Shown: piece after piece, positions 1 through 9,332 of the stretch | Position numbering within the stretch: position 1 is the first letter of the stretch | Layout of the letters: each line of letters opens with the position of its first letter | From: Mycolicibacterium mengxianglii | Lineage (GTDB): Bacteria > Actinomycetota > Actinomycetes > Mycobacteriales > Mycobacteriaceae | Length of the DNA: 64,000 bases | Direction: 5' to 3' | NCBI RefSeq assembly: GCF_015710575.1 | Contig: NZ_CP065373.1 | Location: 3,844,001 to 3,908,000, forward strand | Made by a program: the position numbers and the translations under genes | The notes under the pieces: generated by a model | What the model was told of the DNA's origin: nothing | Databases searched by the model: none | The model's input: the letters and a program-made list of their open reading frames with translations, nothing else

Positions 1-126
1 GACTTCGTCGATCAACGGAGCTTCGTCGGGTGTTTCCTGGACCACTGTCTCCCGGCGGCGCGCTTTTCTGCGTCGTGCCTCACGTCGCGCCTGTTTGGCT
101 CCGCTGTGTTTGTGCCCGCCTGCCAT
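1..126 (-). CDS. N-terminal part of an unknown basic protein (runs off window)
   Basis: An ATG on the minus strand at 126 opens 42 codons that reach the window edge without a stop. The product begins MAGGHKHSGAKQARREARRR, is strongly Arg/Lys-rich at first and turns acidic (ETPDEAPLIDEV). The change from a basic tail to an ordinary sequence looks like the beginning of a cytosolic protein. It would be divergent from the DUF2252 gene at 220. No recognised domain falls in the visible part and the ribosome binding site is weak. Confidence 0.5.
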   Translation of the reverse strand, partial: MAGGHKHSGAKQARREARRRKARRRETVVQETPDEAPLIDEV

Positions 127-219
127 GGCGCGACCATACCGGGACGACGTTTGCCGCAAAGCTCGTGCCGCCGAGAACCCGGGCCTGCACCTCTATGCTG
201 TGGCATGTTGCCCTCAAGA

Positions 220-1554
220 ATGAGCAGTGACCGCCACGACGACGGCGGCGACCGGGAATCGTTCATCGTTGACAGCCTTGTCGACGCGTTCGCCGACTTG
301 ATGACAGCGGACCCGGGGGCGTTTCGGACCAAGTTCCGCAAGATGGCCGCGGACCCCTTCGCGTTCTTCCGTGGAAGCGCCTGCCTGTTCTACGCCGACG
401 TATCCAGGCGCGAGGACAGATGGGCCGACGAGCGGACCGGCCGGGTCTGGATTCAGGGCGATCTGCATGCCGAGAACTTCGGAACTTACATGGACGGCTC
501 AGGAACGTTGATCTTCGACGTCAACGACTTCGACGAAGCGTACGTCGGGCATTTCACCTGGGATCTGCAGCGCTTCGCGGCCAGTATCGCGCTGATGTGT
601 TGGCAGAAGGCGCTTTCCGACCGCGAGATCACCAGACTGATCGAGACGTTTGCCCGCGCGTATCTGCGGCAGGTGCGGTGGTTCGCCGACGACGACACCG
701 GTGACGATTCCGAATTCTCCCTCAATCTGCTGACCGCGCGGGGAGCGGTACTCTCCGCGCTGCAGTCGGCACGGCTGTCCACCCGCGCCGAGATGCTGGA
801 CCGCCTTACTGTGGTCGATGAGTGGGACCGCCGTTTTCGGGACCTTCCCGGGGTCGTGCGGCTCGGCGCTGCTGAACGCGAGAAGGTGCTCGAGGCGTTC
901 TCCCGCTACCTCGATACCATCCCGCAGACCCAGCGATTTCGCGGAATCGCTTACGACGTCAAGGACGTCATCGCCAAGACGGGCTTCGGAATCGGCAGCG
1001 CCGGCCTGCCCGCCTACACGGTTCTGATCGAGGGCTTCAATCAGGCCTTGGACAATGACGCGGTGCTTTCGATGAAACAGGGGAACGTGGCCGCGCCCAG
1101 CCGGGTTATCGACGATTCCGAAGTGCAGCGATACTTTCAACACCACGGGCACCGCACCGCGGTGTCACAGCGCGCATTACAGGCACACGCCGACCCGCTG
1201 CTCGGCTACACCGATATCGACGGAGTCGGTTTTGTCGTCAGCGAGATCTCCCCCTATGAAGCAGATCTGGACTGGAGTGAGTTGACCGATCCTGATGAGC
1301 TCGCCGAAGTCATCGAACAGCTTGGCCAAGCGGTAGCCAAGATGCACTGCGTCAGCGACACCGACAGCGACCAGTCGTTGGTGGGTTTTCAGACCGAGGA
1401 TGCGATCACTGAGGCCGTGGGAGACGACGAGGCCGAATTCGTTGCCGACATGGCCGCATTCGGCCTGAACTACGCCGCGATTGTCCGCGACGACCACAGA
1501 CACTTCGTCGAGGCGTTCCGCGAAGGCCGGATCCCCGGCGTCACCGCCATCTGA
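220..1554 (+). CDS. DUF2252 family protein
   Basis: About 444 residues starting MSSDRHDDGG. The body resembles the DUF2252 family, which has a kinase/aminoglycoside-phosphotransferase-like fold: residues near 75-105 hold a GDLHAENFG segment and a following IFDVNDFDE segment, reminiscent of the catalytic and metal-binding loops of phosphotransferases. The function of the family is not established. An upstream in-frame ATG at 106 would add 38 residues of low-complexity sequence unlike the family start, so 220 is preferred. It stands alone, convergent with the DJ-1 gene at 1649. Confidence 0.75.
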   Translation: MSSDRHDDGGDRESFIVDSLVDAFADLMTADPGAFRTKFRKMAADPFAFFRGSACLFYADVSRREDRWADERTGRVWIQGDLHAENFGTYMDGSGTLIFDVNDFDEAYVGHFTWDLQRFAASIALMCWQKALSDREITRLIETFARAYLRQVRWFADDDTGDDSEFSLNLLTARGAVLSALQSARLSTRAEMLDRLTVVDEWDRRFRDLPGVVRLGAAEREKVLEAFSRYLDTIPQTQRFRGIAYDVKDVIAKTGFGIGSAGLPAYTVLIEGFNQALDNDAVLSMKQGNVAAPSRVIDDSEVQRYFQHHGHRTAVSQRALQAHADPLLGYTDIDGVGFVVSEISPYEADLDWSELTDPDELAEVIEQLGQAVAKMHCVSDTDSDQSLVGFQTEDAITEAVGDDEAEFVADMAAFGLNYAAIVRDDHRHFVEAFREGRIPGVTAI

Positions 1555-1648
1555 ACAGAGTCGTTGTGCAACCGCAGATTTCGCTGTCGACGCACTGCCG
1601 TGAACCCCACTCAGATTGTTGGTCGAACGTGTTCTGACCTGAGGACTT

Positions 1649-2278
1649 TCACGGCCTGCCGGCTGCCGTCAGTTGCGGCCGGTCGACATAGGGGCTGATG
1701 TTGCGCATCGCGCGGGCCACGTATTCGTCCTTCTCCCCCACCGGCGCCACATAGTGCAAGGCGCTTTCGGCAGCCTCGGCGGAATCGAGTCTGGTGATGA
1801 TCCACGCGGCCAGGTACTGCGACGCCAGGCAACCTCCTGCGGTCGCGATGTTTCCGGTGGCGAAGAATGGCTGGTTGAGCACCTCGACGCCGGCGTCGAT
1901 TACCCATGGCTTGGTCGTGAGGTCAGTACAGGCGGGAATCCCGTCGAGTAGCCCTAGTTTCGCCAGTACCAGCGCCCCAGAGCATTGACCGGCCAGCAGT
2001 TGGCGTGACGGGTCCAGGCACAACCGCGCCATCAACGTTGCATCCGCGACGATCTCACGGGTCTGCATCCCGCTGCCGATGATCACCGCGTCGGCGGCAG
2101 ATGCCTCTTCGAGGGTGGCCGTCGACTCGATCACGACACCGTTCATGGAGCGCACCCGCGGCGAGGGGCTGGCGATCGACACCCGCCAGCCGGGCGATTT
2201 CACCCGGTTGAGTATTCCCAGCGCTATCAGCGAGTCGAGTTCGTTGTAACCGTCGAAGGTCAGGATGGCGATGTGCAT
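1649..2278 (-). CDS. DJ-1/PfpI family protein (class I glutamine-amidotransferase-like)
   Basis: 209 residues with the DJ-1/PfpI pattern: an N-terminal strand MHIAILTFDGYNELD with the conserved acidic residue, and the nucleophile elbow AGQCSGALVLAKLGLLDG with Cys near 99. Members act as glyoxalases, chaperones, isonitrile hydratases or regulators; the substrate cannot be told here. The gene is divergent from the MocR regulator at 2341 with only 62 bases between starts, which makes it the likely target of that regulator. Confidence 0.8.
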   Translation of the reverse strand: MHIAILTFDGYNELDSLIALGILNRVKSPGWRVSIASPSPRVRSMNGVVIESTATLEEASAADAVIIGSGMQTREIVADATLMARLCLDPSRQLLAGQCSGALVLAKLGLLDGIPACTDLTTKPWVIDAGVEVLNQPFFATGNIATAGGCLASQYLAAWIITRLDSAEAAESALHYVAPVGEKDEYVARAMRNISPYVDRPQLTAAGRP

Positions 2279-2340
2279 GCGCCCAAGCTAGAAGGCTCCT
2301 ATCCGTACAGTCAACGAATTGTCCTGCATACAATCTGCGG

Positions 2341-3678
2341 GTGGGTACAGCGCGGTACAAGGCCGTAGTCGACCGGATCGCATCGGAAATCCGCAGCGGC
2401 CGGCTGCCGACCGGGACTCGGTTGCCCACCCATCGTCAACTCGCAGCGCGCGAAGGCATCGCACTGGCCACCTCGACACGCGTGTACGCCGAGTTGGAAG
2501 CCATGGGCCTGGTCAGCGGCGAACAGGGCCGCGGCACCTTCGTCCGCGAATTGGCACTGCCGCCAGGGCACGGTGACAACCAGCAAGCACTGGCCGCCGA
2601 TATCGTCGATCTCAGCTTCAACTACCCCTCGGTGCCCGGGCAGGCCGACATGCTGCGCCAGGCCTTGCGCCAGCTGGCATCCTCGGGTGACCTCGACACA
2701 CTGTTGCGCTACCAACCTCACCGCGGGCGACCCACCGAACGGGCCACGGTCGCCCGGTACCTGCGGCAACGCGGGCTTTCCGTAGCGGCCGACCAGGTTC
2801 TGATCGTCAACGGCGCCCAACACGGCCTGGCGACGACGGTCATGGCGACGCTGGCGCCCGGAGACGTGGTGGCAGCCGACGCGCTGACCTACCCGGGCTT
2901 CAAGGTGCTCGCCCAGTCCTTACGACTGGAGGTCGCACCCCTGCCTGTCACGGTGGACGGACCTGATCTCGATGCACTCGAGCAGCTGTGCACCGTCCGG
3001 CCAGTACGAGCGGTGTACGCGATGCCCACCATGCACAACCCCCTCGGGTGGGTGATGAGCGCGCCGGCACGGGCCCGGCTGGTCGACATCGCCCGTCGCC
3101 ACCAATTACTCATCATCGAGGACGGGTCCTACGCCTATCTCGCGGAAACCGCACCTGAGCCACTGGCGGCGCTTGCACCCGAGAACACCGTGTACGTGTC
3201 CGGAATCTCAAAGAGTATTGCTACGGGGTTGCGAGTCGGATTTCTCTGTGCGCCAGTATCTCTGGTGACTGCGCTGGAGCGGGCCATTCGCGCGACGACC
3301 TGGAACACCGCGGCCATCACCACCGCGATCGTCTGCGGCTGGCTCGAGGACGGCACCGTCGGTCGCCTCGAAACGAGCAAGCGCGAAGACGCGCGACGGC
3401 GACAAGCGATCGTCGACGACGCCCTCACCGGACTCAGCTATCGGAGTCATCCGTCGTCCTATTTTGTCTGGGTGCCGCTGCCCGGAGAAGCACGCGCAGA
3501 GCGAGTCGCCGCGAGGCTGATGCGCGAGCGGATCTCGGTATCCACTGCCGAACCGTACGCGATGTCTCCGCATGTACCACAGGCGATTCGACTGGCGCTG
3601 GGGTCGACGGACTTGGATTCGCTACGCGCATCGCTGGCCACCGTCCGACGCGTGATCGACGAGGACCCGTATGGATAG
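2341..3678 (+). CDS. MocR-type GntR regulator with aminotransferase domain
   Basis: 445 residues from a GTG start. Residues 1-70 form a GntR winged helix (RYKAVVDRIASEIRSGRLP, then LPTHRQLAAREG). Residues 90-440 form a fold-type I aminotransferase with the PLP-binding lysine in VSGISKSIATGLRVG (Lys291). MocR proteins sense PLP or an amino-donor ligand and control a neighbouring, usually divergent, gene. Here that neighbour is the DJ-1/PfpI gene, so regulation of that pair from the 2279-2340 gap is the simplest inference. Confidence 0.88.
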   Translation: MGTARYKAVVDRIASEIRSGRLPTGTRLPTHRQLAAREGIALATSTRVYAELEAMGLVSGEQGRGTFVRELALPPGHGDNQQALAADIVDLSFNYPSVPGQADMLRQALRQLASSGDLDTLLRYQPHRGRPTERATVARYLRQRGLSVAADQVLIVNGAQHGLATTVMATLAPGDVVAADALTYPGFKVLAQSLRLEVAPLPVTVDGPDLDALEQLCTVRPVRAVYAMPTMHNPLGWVMSAPARARLVDIARRHQLLIIEDGSYAYLAETAPEPLAALAPENTVYVSGISKSIATGLRVGFLCAPVSLVTALERAIRATTWNTAAITTAIVCGWLEDGTVGRLETSKREDARRRQAIVDDALTGLSYRSHPSSYFVWVPLPGEARAERVAARLMRERISVSTAEPYAMSPHVPQAIRLALGSTDLDSLRASLATVRRVIDEDPYG

Positions 3679-3691
3679 TGGGTTCCTCTTG

Positions 3692-5272
3692 CTAACCGAC
3701 CGCAGACGGCGACGGCGGAGCCGAACCTCCTCCGTGGTGCTCGCCGCCGGCCATCAACTCCGCGATTCGCTGGCGGTCCTCCGCCGAGGGGAGCCCCATA
3801 TCCGGGGTGTACCCGTACACCTCGTACAACGGTGTGGCGGTGGTGCGGCCGTCGAGGATGTCCACTGACGCAGTACTGATCAGGCCGGGATGCACCACTC
3901 CGCAGGCTCCGGCCACCTTGACCAGGTCGCGGCGCAGCGTTTTGACGTAGTTGGCGAGCCGCTCGGCCTTGACCTCAGGGACCAAACCACGTGCCAGCCA
4001 AGCATTCTGGGTGGCGACTCCGGTCGGACAGGTGTCGGTGTGGCACTTCTGAGCCTGGACGCAGCCGATCGCGAGCATGGCCTCGCGGGCAACGTTGACC
4101 ATGTCACAACCCAGCGCGAACGCCACGACCGCGTTGTCGGGCAGGCCCAGTTTCCCGCCGCCGATAAAGGTCACCTGCTCGTGGAGCCCGCGTTCGGCGA
4201 AGATGCGGTACACCCGGGCGAAACCGAGCTGGAAGGGCAGCGACACGCTGTCGGTGAAGATCATCGGCGCCGCCCCGGTGCCACCCTCGCCGCCGTCGAT
4301 GGTCACGAAGTCGACGCCGCGACCCGGCACAGTCATCAATTCGGTGAGCTGGTACCAGAATTCGAGATCGCCGACGGCGGCCTTGATGCCCACCGGCAGA
4401 CCTGTTTCGGCGGCCAGTAACTCCACCCAGTCGAGCAGGCTGTCGGTATCGGAGAACTCGGCATGTCGCGACGGGCTGATGCAATCGTGCCCTTGCGGCA
4501 CACCGCGAGCGGCGGCGATCTCAGCGGACACTTTCGGCGCGGGTAGCAGCCCGCCGAGGCTCGGTTTGGCACCTTGGCTCAACTTGATCTCCAAGGCGCG
4601 CACCGGTGCGCCCGCGACAACCTCCTTGAGCTTGTCCAAGCTGAATCGGCCTTGGGCGTCGCGGCAGCCGAAGTACGCCGTGCCGATCTGGAAGATCAGC
4701 TCGCCGCCGTGGCGGTGATAGCGCGAGATGCCGCCCTCACCGGTGTTTTGCAGGCAATCAGCCATCACCGCGCCACGATTGAGGGCCTCGACGGCATTGC
4801 CGGACAACGATCCGAAGCTCATCGCCGAGACGTTGACCACCGACTTCGGCCGGAACGCCTGAGGCCGGTTGCGGGCCGCCCCGACCACCTTGGCGCACGG
4901 CAGCTCGACTTCGTGCCCGGCCATCGGCGCCGAGGCAGGTATCGCATCGGAGAACGTACGGTGTTTGATCACCGGGTAACCGGCCGAGCGCTCCACATCG
5001 TTGTCGGTGCCGAACCCGAAGTAGTTGTTCTCTTTCTTAGCCGACGCGTACACCCACCGCCGCTGATCGCGGGTGAACGGACGCTCCTCGTCATTGGCGG
5101 CGACGATGTACTGCCGCAGCTCCGGGCCCAGGGCTTCGAGCAGGTACCGCGCGTGCCCCACCACGGGGTAGTTGCGCAGCAACGCGTGCTTACGCTGGAA
5201 CAGGTCACGCAGGCCCACCGCAGCCACCGCCGAAGCGGCTACGGCGGCGACCTTGGAAACGGCTCGGCTCAT
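3692..5272 (-). CDS. FMN-binding glutamate-synthase-like oxidoreductase
   Basis: About 526 residues related to the FMN domain of glutamate synthase large subunit. An N-terminal hydrophobic stretch (MSRAVSKVAAVAASAVAAVG) may anchor it to the membrane. The barrel shows SAMSFGSLSGNAVEALNRGA, the glycine-rich DGGEGGTGAAPMIFTD, and the iron-sulfur ligand region CVQAQKCHTDTCPTGVATQ. The GTG at 5296 is possible, but the ATG at 5272 matches the usual start of these single-domain proteins. The substrate is unknown. It converges with the MocR gene 13 bases away. Confidence 0.82.
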   Translation of the reverse strand: MSRAVSKVAAVAASAVAAVGLRDLFQRKHALLRNYPVVGHARYLLEALGPELRQYIVAANDEERPFTRDQRRWVYASAKKENNYFGFGTDNDVERSAGYPVIKHRTFSDAIPASAPMAGHEVELPCAKVVGAARNRPQAFRPKSVVNVSAMSFGSLSGNAVEALNRGAVMADCLQNTGEGGISRYHRHGGELIFQIGTAYFGCRDAQGRFSLDKLKEVVAGAPVRALEIKLSQGAKPSLGGLLPAPKVSAEIAAARGVPQGHDCISPSRHAEFSDTDSLLDWVELLAAETGLPVGIKAAVGDLEFWYQLTELMTVPGRGVDFVTIDGGEGGTGAAPMIFTDSVSLPFQLGFARVYRIFAERGLHEQVTFIGGGKLGLPDNAVVAFALGCDMVNVAREAMLAIGCVQAQKCHTDTCPTGVATQNAWLARGLVPEVKAERLANYVKTLRRDLVKVAGACGVVHPGLISTASVDILDGRTTATPLYEVYGYTPDMGLPSAEDRQRIAELMAGGEHHGGGSAPPSPSAVG

Positions 5273-5532
5273 TCCCCGTGAATTCCCCGAAGGCACCTGC
5301 CGAAACGATCGGGGGCACGGTCAGATCGAGGTGTCCTCGCTGACCAGTTGAGACGCGCGCAACGCCCGCCCAAACGAACGTCCGTCGGTACCCCCGACAC
5401 TGCCTTGAGGAACCCCGCTGACGGGTGTTCCACTTTCAACTGCACGTTCAACTGGCCGATGGGGTCCTCGAGGCGGTCGACAGCCACCGGGCCGCCTCCT
5501 GAAAACCGGCGTCAGGCGGCACCTGTTCCGGA

Positions 5533-6030
5533 TCACGCTTCCTTGCCGGCGAAGTGCTCCCCCAGCGGCCAGGTGCCCCACTGATAGGTCTGCTTGACCA
5601 CCTCCAGATAGACCATCGGTTTGACCCCGGTGACCGTCGGGATCTCTTCAATGGCTTCGTGCACCACGGTCAAGAGATGGCGGCCGTCTCGGCACATCAC
5701 TTCGGCCACCACTTCACACTCGCCCAGAACGATCGCGCAGAAACTGACTTCGGGAATAGCCCCGATCTGGGCGGCGGTCGATCGGAGGTCACCACTTACG
5801 GAAATCTGCAGTAGCGAAGACAATTTGAAGTCGTCGAGTGGAATGGTGATCGCGACGATCTGCATGTGCCCTTGCTCGATCAGTCGTTGGACCCGCTGCC
5901 GAACCGCCGCCTCCGACAGCCCGACCTCCTTCGCTATCGAGGAGTACGACCGGCGCCCGTCCTCTCGCAGCATGCCGATGATGGCCGCCGATTGCGGGTC
6001 ATGACCGCTGTCGGCCTCATTGGCGGCCAT
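5533..6030 (-). CDS. Lrp/AsnC family transcriptional regulator
   Basis: 165 residues. The N-terminal helix-turn-helix reads LREDGRRSYSSIAKEVGLSE then AVRQRVQRLIEQG; the C-terminal half is the AsnC/RAM ligand-binding domain (LSSLLQISVSGDLRST, then a repeat around TVTGVKPMVYLEVVKQTYQW). It is on the same strand as, and downstream of, the monooxygenase operon, so it may respond to an amino-acid-like product of that pathway. The next 230 bases (5297-5532) show nothing convincing. Confidence 0.85.
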   Translation of the reverse strand: MAANEADSGHDPQSAAIIGMLREDGRRSYSSIAKEVGLSEAAVRQRVQRLIEQGHMQIVAITIPLDDFKLSSLLQISVSGDLRSTAAQIGAIPEVSFCAIVLGECEVVAEVMCRDGRHLLTVVHEAIEEIPTVTGVKPMVYLEVVKQTYQWGTWPLGEHFAGKEA

Positions 6031-6091
6031 GGCGCTCCTCGCGTCCGGAAACGATATGTGTGGTCATTCCCATCCTCCCCTGATCCTCCCC

Positions 6092-6535
6092 TTACGTGCT
6101 ACATAACCGTGCCGGTTCCCCGGTAGGTGCACTACTCTCCACAACCGATAACACCACGCCGTCGACGATCCCCATGCTGGCGATATCGGCCAGGTAGGAC
6201 CGCAAACCGGCTTGCGTGCCACAGAACACCAACCGATTTCGCGGCGCGTGGTTAGCGCCGGTGCCACACAGCTCGCGAAGGTGGTCCACGGACTCGGCCA
6301 TCACGGCGTGCAGATCGAGCAGCACGAATCCGTCGCCCTCCCCCCTCAACGTCACCGCGATCGAAAGTGCTCGTCCCAGATCGGTGGCGTAAACGACCGT
6401 GGCGTCCCGGCACTGACCCGCGACGATCACCTGCTCACGCTGGTGGCCGAACTGACGGCGATCCAGCGCCGCCGTGCGGCGGCACGCGGCCACCACGACG
6501 GCGAACGCCGGCAGCCGGCCCGCAGACGAACCCAC
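6092..6535 (-). CDS. Hypothetical protein coupled to the monooxygenase
   Basis: 147 residues, not recognised. Its GTG start overlaps the TAG stop of the monooxygenase by one base (TAGTG), a sign of translational coupling. The body has alternating hydrophobic strands (VIVAGQCRDATVVYATDLG, GDGFVLLDLHAV) and a C-terminal stretch LRSYLADIASMGIVDGVVL that faintly recalls the end of luciferase-like monooxygenases. No catalytic motif is visible. It may be an accessory subunit; the function is unassigned. Confidence 0.5.
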   Translation of the reverse strand: MGSSAGRLPAFAVVVAACRRTAALDRRQFGHQREQVIVAGQCRDATVVYATDLGRALSIAVTLRGEGDGFVLLDLHAVMAESVDHLRELCGTGANHAPRNRLVFCGTQAGLRSYLADIASMGIVDGVVLSVVESSAPTGEPARLCST

Positions 6536-7839
6536 TAGAACTCGCGAAGGTTGTCGCGCAGATACTCAGAGGAGTATTCCGTCCGTGTCCTACCGCGGCG
6601 CTGTAGCGCCGGCACGAGACCCTCCGTGATCTCGGCGATGAACCGTCGGGTCACCGAGTTGGAGCCGGTGTAAAGAAGGTAGCCGTCACCACCGACCTGG
6701 TCCATGATCTCCCCCATCCGTTCCGCGACATCATCCGGGGTTCCAACGAGTTTGATGGCCGGCGACAGATAGTCCACGGCGAGCTCCCGCAGCGTCTTCC
6801 CGCTGCCCCGCTGCAGGAACGTCTCCAGTGATGACTGCTCACCGTTGGTAGTGAGGTCCTGGGGCGGCACTTCGTCAAGCGGGAACTTCGAGAAGTCGAT
6901 ATCGGTGACGAACGAGATTTGCGCCACGATGTTTTCGATGGCGCGGTCATTGGTGGTGTTCCGCAGATTAGCGGCTTCGGCTTCCTCGGTCGTCGCCCCC
7001 AGCACCGGCATGATGATGTAGAGAATCTTGATCTCGTCGGGGTCACGACCGTGGGCCTGGGCCCGGCTGCGCACATCGTCGCGGAACTCCCGCATCTTCT
7101 CCACGGACCCGGGGTTGGCGACGATGGAGTCGGCATACTTGGCGGCGAAATCACGGCCCTTCGGAGACCCTCCAGCCTGGACGAAGACAGGCTGTCCATT
7201 GGGAGGCCGCACTGTGGTCAGCGGCCCTTCCGAGCGGAAGTACTCACCGTTGTGGTTGACAGCCCGAACTGTTCCCGGTGCGATGTAGGCACCGGAGTCC
7301 CGGTTCCGAACGATGCTGTCGGCATCCCACGAGTCCCAGAGGTCACGAACCAGATCTACATACTCGTGAGCGACTTCGTACCGCTTGTCATGGGGCAGAA
7401 GACGATCCATCCCGAAGTTACGGGCAGCTTGATCCTGCCCGGAGGTGACGATGTTCCAACCGAACCGCCCCTTGGCGATGTGGTCGACAGTGGCCACGGT
7501 GCGGGCGAGCATGTACGGCGGGTAAAACGCCGTCGACATTGTTGCGATAACACCGATGCGACTGGTTGCCGCCGCGATGATCGCCGCCAACGGAACCGGA
7601 TCATGTTTCGGCACCCAAAGCGCGTGCTTCAGATAGGCATCATAGGACTGCCCGTAGGCATCGGGAACGCTTACCGTGTCTTCGAACAAGATGTAGTCGA
7701 ACCCGGCGCGCTCCAGTGACTGCGCCATCTCGATATAAAACTTCCCGTCCCACGGCTCGTCGGGCGGCGAAAAGGGACCGGTGAAGTCGTTGGCAACAAA
7801 GCCGGAGAACCAACCGAGATGAAACTTCTTGACAGACAA
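6535..7839 (-). CDS. NtaA/SnaA/DszA/DmoA-type FMNH2-dependent monooxygenase
   Basis: 434 residues of the luciferase-like TIM-barrel superfamily, in the subfamily that takes reduced FMN from a partner reductase and attacks amino-polycarboxylates, sulfides or sulfones. Diagnostic segments are FHLGWFSGFVANDFTGPFS at the N terminus, FDYILFEDTVSVPDAYG, KGRFGWNIVTSGQDQAARNFG and VFVQAGGSPKGRDFAAKYAD. The flavin reductases at 14518 and 15011 in the same operon are the expected FMNH2 suppliers. The substrate is unknown; the neighbouring amidase and importer suggest a nitrogen- or sulfur-containing xenobiotic or natural product. Confidence 0.88.
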   Translation of the reverse strand: MSVKKFHLGWFSGFVANDFTGPFSPPDEPWDGKFYIEMAQSLERAGFDYILFEDTVSVPDAYGQSYDAYLKHALWVPKHDPVPLAAIIAAATSRIGVIATMSTAFYPPYMLARTVATVDHIAKGRFGWNIVTSGQDQAARNFGMDRLLPHDKRYEVAHEYVDLVRDLWDSWDADSIVRNRDSGAYIAPGTVRAVNHNGEYFRSEGPLTTVRPPNGQPVFVQAGGSPKGRDFAAKYADSIVANPGSVEKMREFRDDVRSRAQAHGRDPDEIKILYIIMPVLGATTEEAEAANLRNTTNDRAIENIVAQISFVTDIDFSKFPLDEVPPQDLTTNGEQSSLETFLQRGSGKTLRELAVDYLSPAIKLVGTPDDVAERMGEIMDQVGGDGYLLYTGSNSVTRRFIAEITEGLVPALQRRGRTRTEYSSEYLRDNLREF

Positions 7840-7865
7840 CGCTGTACAGCCTTTCTATTCAGTGA

Positions 7866-9332
7866 TCAGAGAGCGGGGCGGGCACTGCCGCGGTACAGCG
7901 GCCGGGCCTGGTCTACGGCTGCGGCGGCAGCCAACGAGTCGATGTCGTGATAGGGCCGCCCGACGAATTGGACACTGGTCGGCATCCCACTGACGTCGAA
8001 CCCGGAGGGCAGGGCCGTCGACGGGCAGCGGCCCACAATATTGAACGGACCTGTCATCAAGCCGTCGCCGTCTACATCACCGGTAACTCGACCGTTGATG
8101 GTGGGCCCGTGGCCGATGTAGGAGTCCCCGGCCTCGAGAGACACCGTGGCCAGCGTCGGGCACATCAGCACCCGGTAGTCGGCGAAGATCTGGCTCAACG
8201 GGCGGTAGAAGTCGGTCTCGGCGTCGAAGGTCTCCGCCATCGTCATTGCCGACGCCTGACTGGTGCTGCGCGCAATATATTCCACCACATAGTCATTGAG
8301 CAGCTCGGGTTTGCCGCGGGACAGACTGGCCGCGGACGCACCCGCGATATGGCCGAAGTGCGCGAACAGGATCGTCTTGATCTGTTCACGGGTCCAAGGC
8401 AGCTCGACCTCGTCAACGACGGCGCCCAGCTCCCGGAGCAGTTCCGCGGTTTCGCGCAGGTTGTCGGCGATACCCTGCTCGACCTCGTAGTCGCCCAGCG
8501 TTACGCACATGGCCACCCGCCATCCCGTCACGTCGGGCAGACTTGCCGGAACGCTGAGCCCGGGACTCAGAGTGGCGATGTCGTCGGGATGCGGGCCCTG
8601 CATGACGCCGAACAACAGCGCCGTGTCGGCGACCGTGCGGGCCATCGGCCCGTTCTGACAATAGTGATCCAGGTTCCAGGGCGTCACATCCGGGACCCGG
8701 CCGAAGGATGGTTTGAGGCCGACGACGCCGCAGAACGCCGCCGGAATCCGGATCGATCCCCCGATATCGGAACCTGTTGCCAACGTGGTCGTTCCGGCGG
8801 CAAGCGCGGCACCCGAGCCGCCCGAGGAACCGCCGGCGGACTTGGACAGATCCCACGGCGACGGGGTGACCCCCCACATTCGGCTGTGCGTGAACGGAAC
8901 GCAGCAGAACTCCGGTGTCGTGGTGCGGGCATGCATGATTCCGCCCGCGTCAAAGATGCGTTGCGCCAATGGATGTGTGGCATCGGCATACTCGCCGGCG
9001 TGGATCAATGACCCTTCCGTTTGCAGCAGTCCCTCGATGGAGACCTCGTCTTTGATCGCGACGGCGATTCCCTCGAGGGGCCGCGCCGCGGAACCGTCGC
9101 CGGCATACGCGTCGGCCGCCTCCTTGGCCTGCTCCAGCGCGCGTTCGAAGAACTGCTCGGTGAAAGCGTTGATGGTGGGCTCCAGCGCCTCGGCCCGCTC
9201 GACAAGTGCGGTCATCAGCTCAACCGGAGACAGGTCCTTTCTCCGGAACATTGCCAGCGCATCGACCGCCGACAAGTAGGCCAGGTCCTCACTGGAAGTG
9301 GGTGCCGCACCGGCGGCGTGGTCTTCGGTCAT
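7866..9332 (-). CDS. Amidase (amidase-signature family)
   Basis: 488 residues. The Ser-cisSer-Lys triad is intact: Lys94 in GIAVAIKDE, cis-Ser170 in the SAGGSSGGSGAAL loop, and nucleophile Ser193 in GSDIGGSIRIPA. The ATG at 9332 overlaps the TGA of the ABC ATPase (TGATG), so it is translated in the same operon. It should hydrolyse a carboxamide of the imported compound, before or after the monooxygenase step; which step comes first cannot be judged from sequence. Confidence 0.9.
   Translation of the reverse strand: MTEDHAAGAAPTSSEDLAYLSAVDALAMFRRKDLSPVELMTALVERAEALEPTINAFTEQFFERALEQAKEAADAYAGDGSAARPLEGIAVAIKDEVSIEGLLQTEGSLIHAGEYADATHPLAQRIFDAGGIMHARTTTPEFCCVPFTHSRMWGVTPSPWDLSKSAGGSSGGSGAALAAGTTTLATGSDIGGSIRIPAAFCGVVGLKPSFGRVPDVTPWNLDHYCQNGPMARTVADTALLFGVMQGPHPDDIATLSPGLSVPASLPDVTGWRVAMCVTLGDYEVEQGIADNLRETAELLRELGAVVDEVELPWTREQIKTILFAHFGHIAGASAASLSRGKPELLNDYVVEYIARSTSQASAMTMAETFDAETDFYRPLSQIFADYRVLMCPTLATVSLEAGDSYIGHGPTINGRVTGDVDGDGLMTGPFNIVGRCPSTALPSGFDVSGMPTSVQFVGRPYHDIDSLAAAAAVDQARPLYRGSARPAL

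Noticed and set aside
12..341. 109-residue minus-strand frame
   Set aside because: Opposite to the DUF2252 gene, Arg/Pro-rich shadow composition, and it conflicts with the better 42-codon frame starting at 126.
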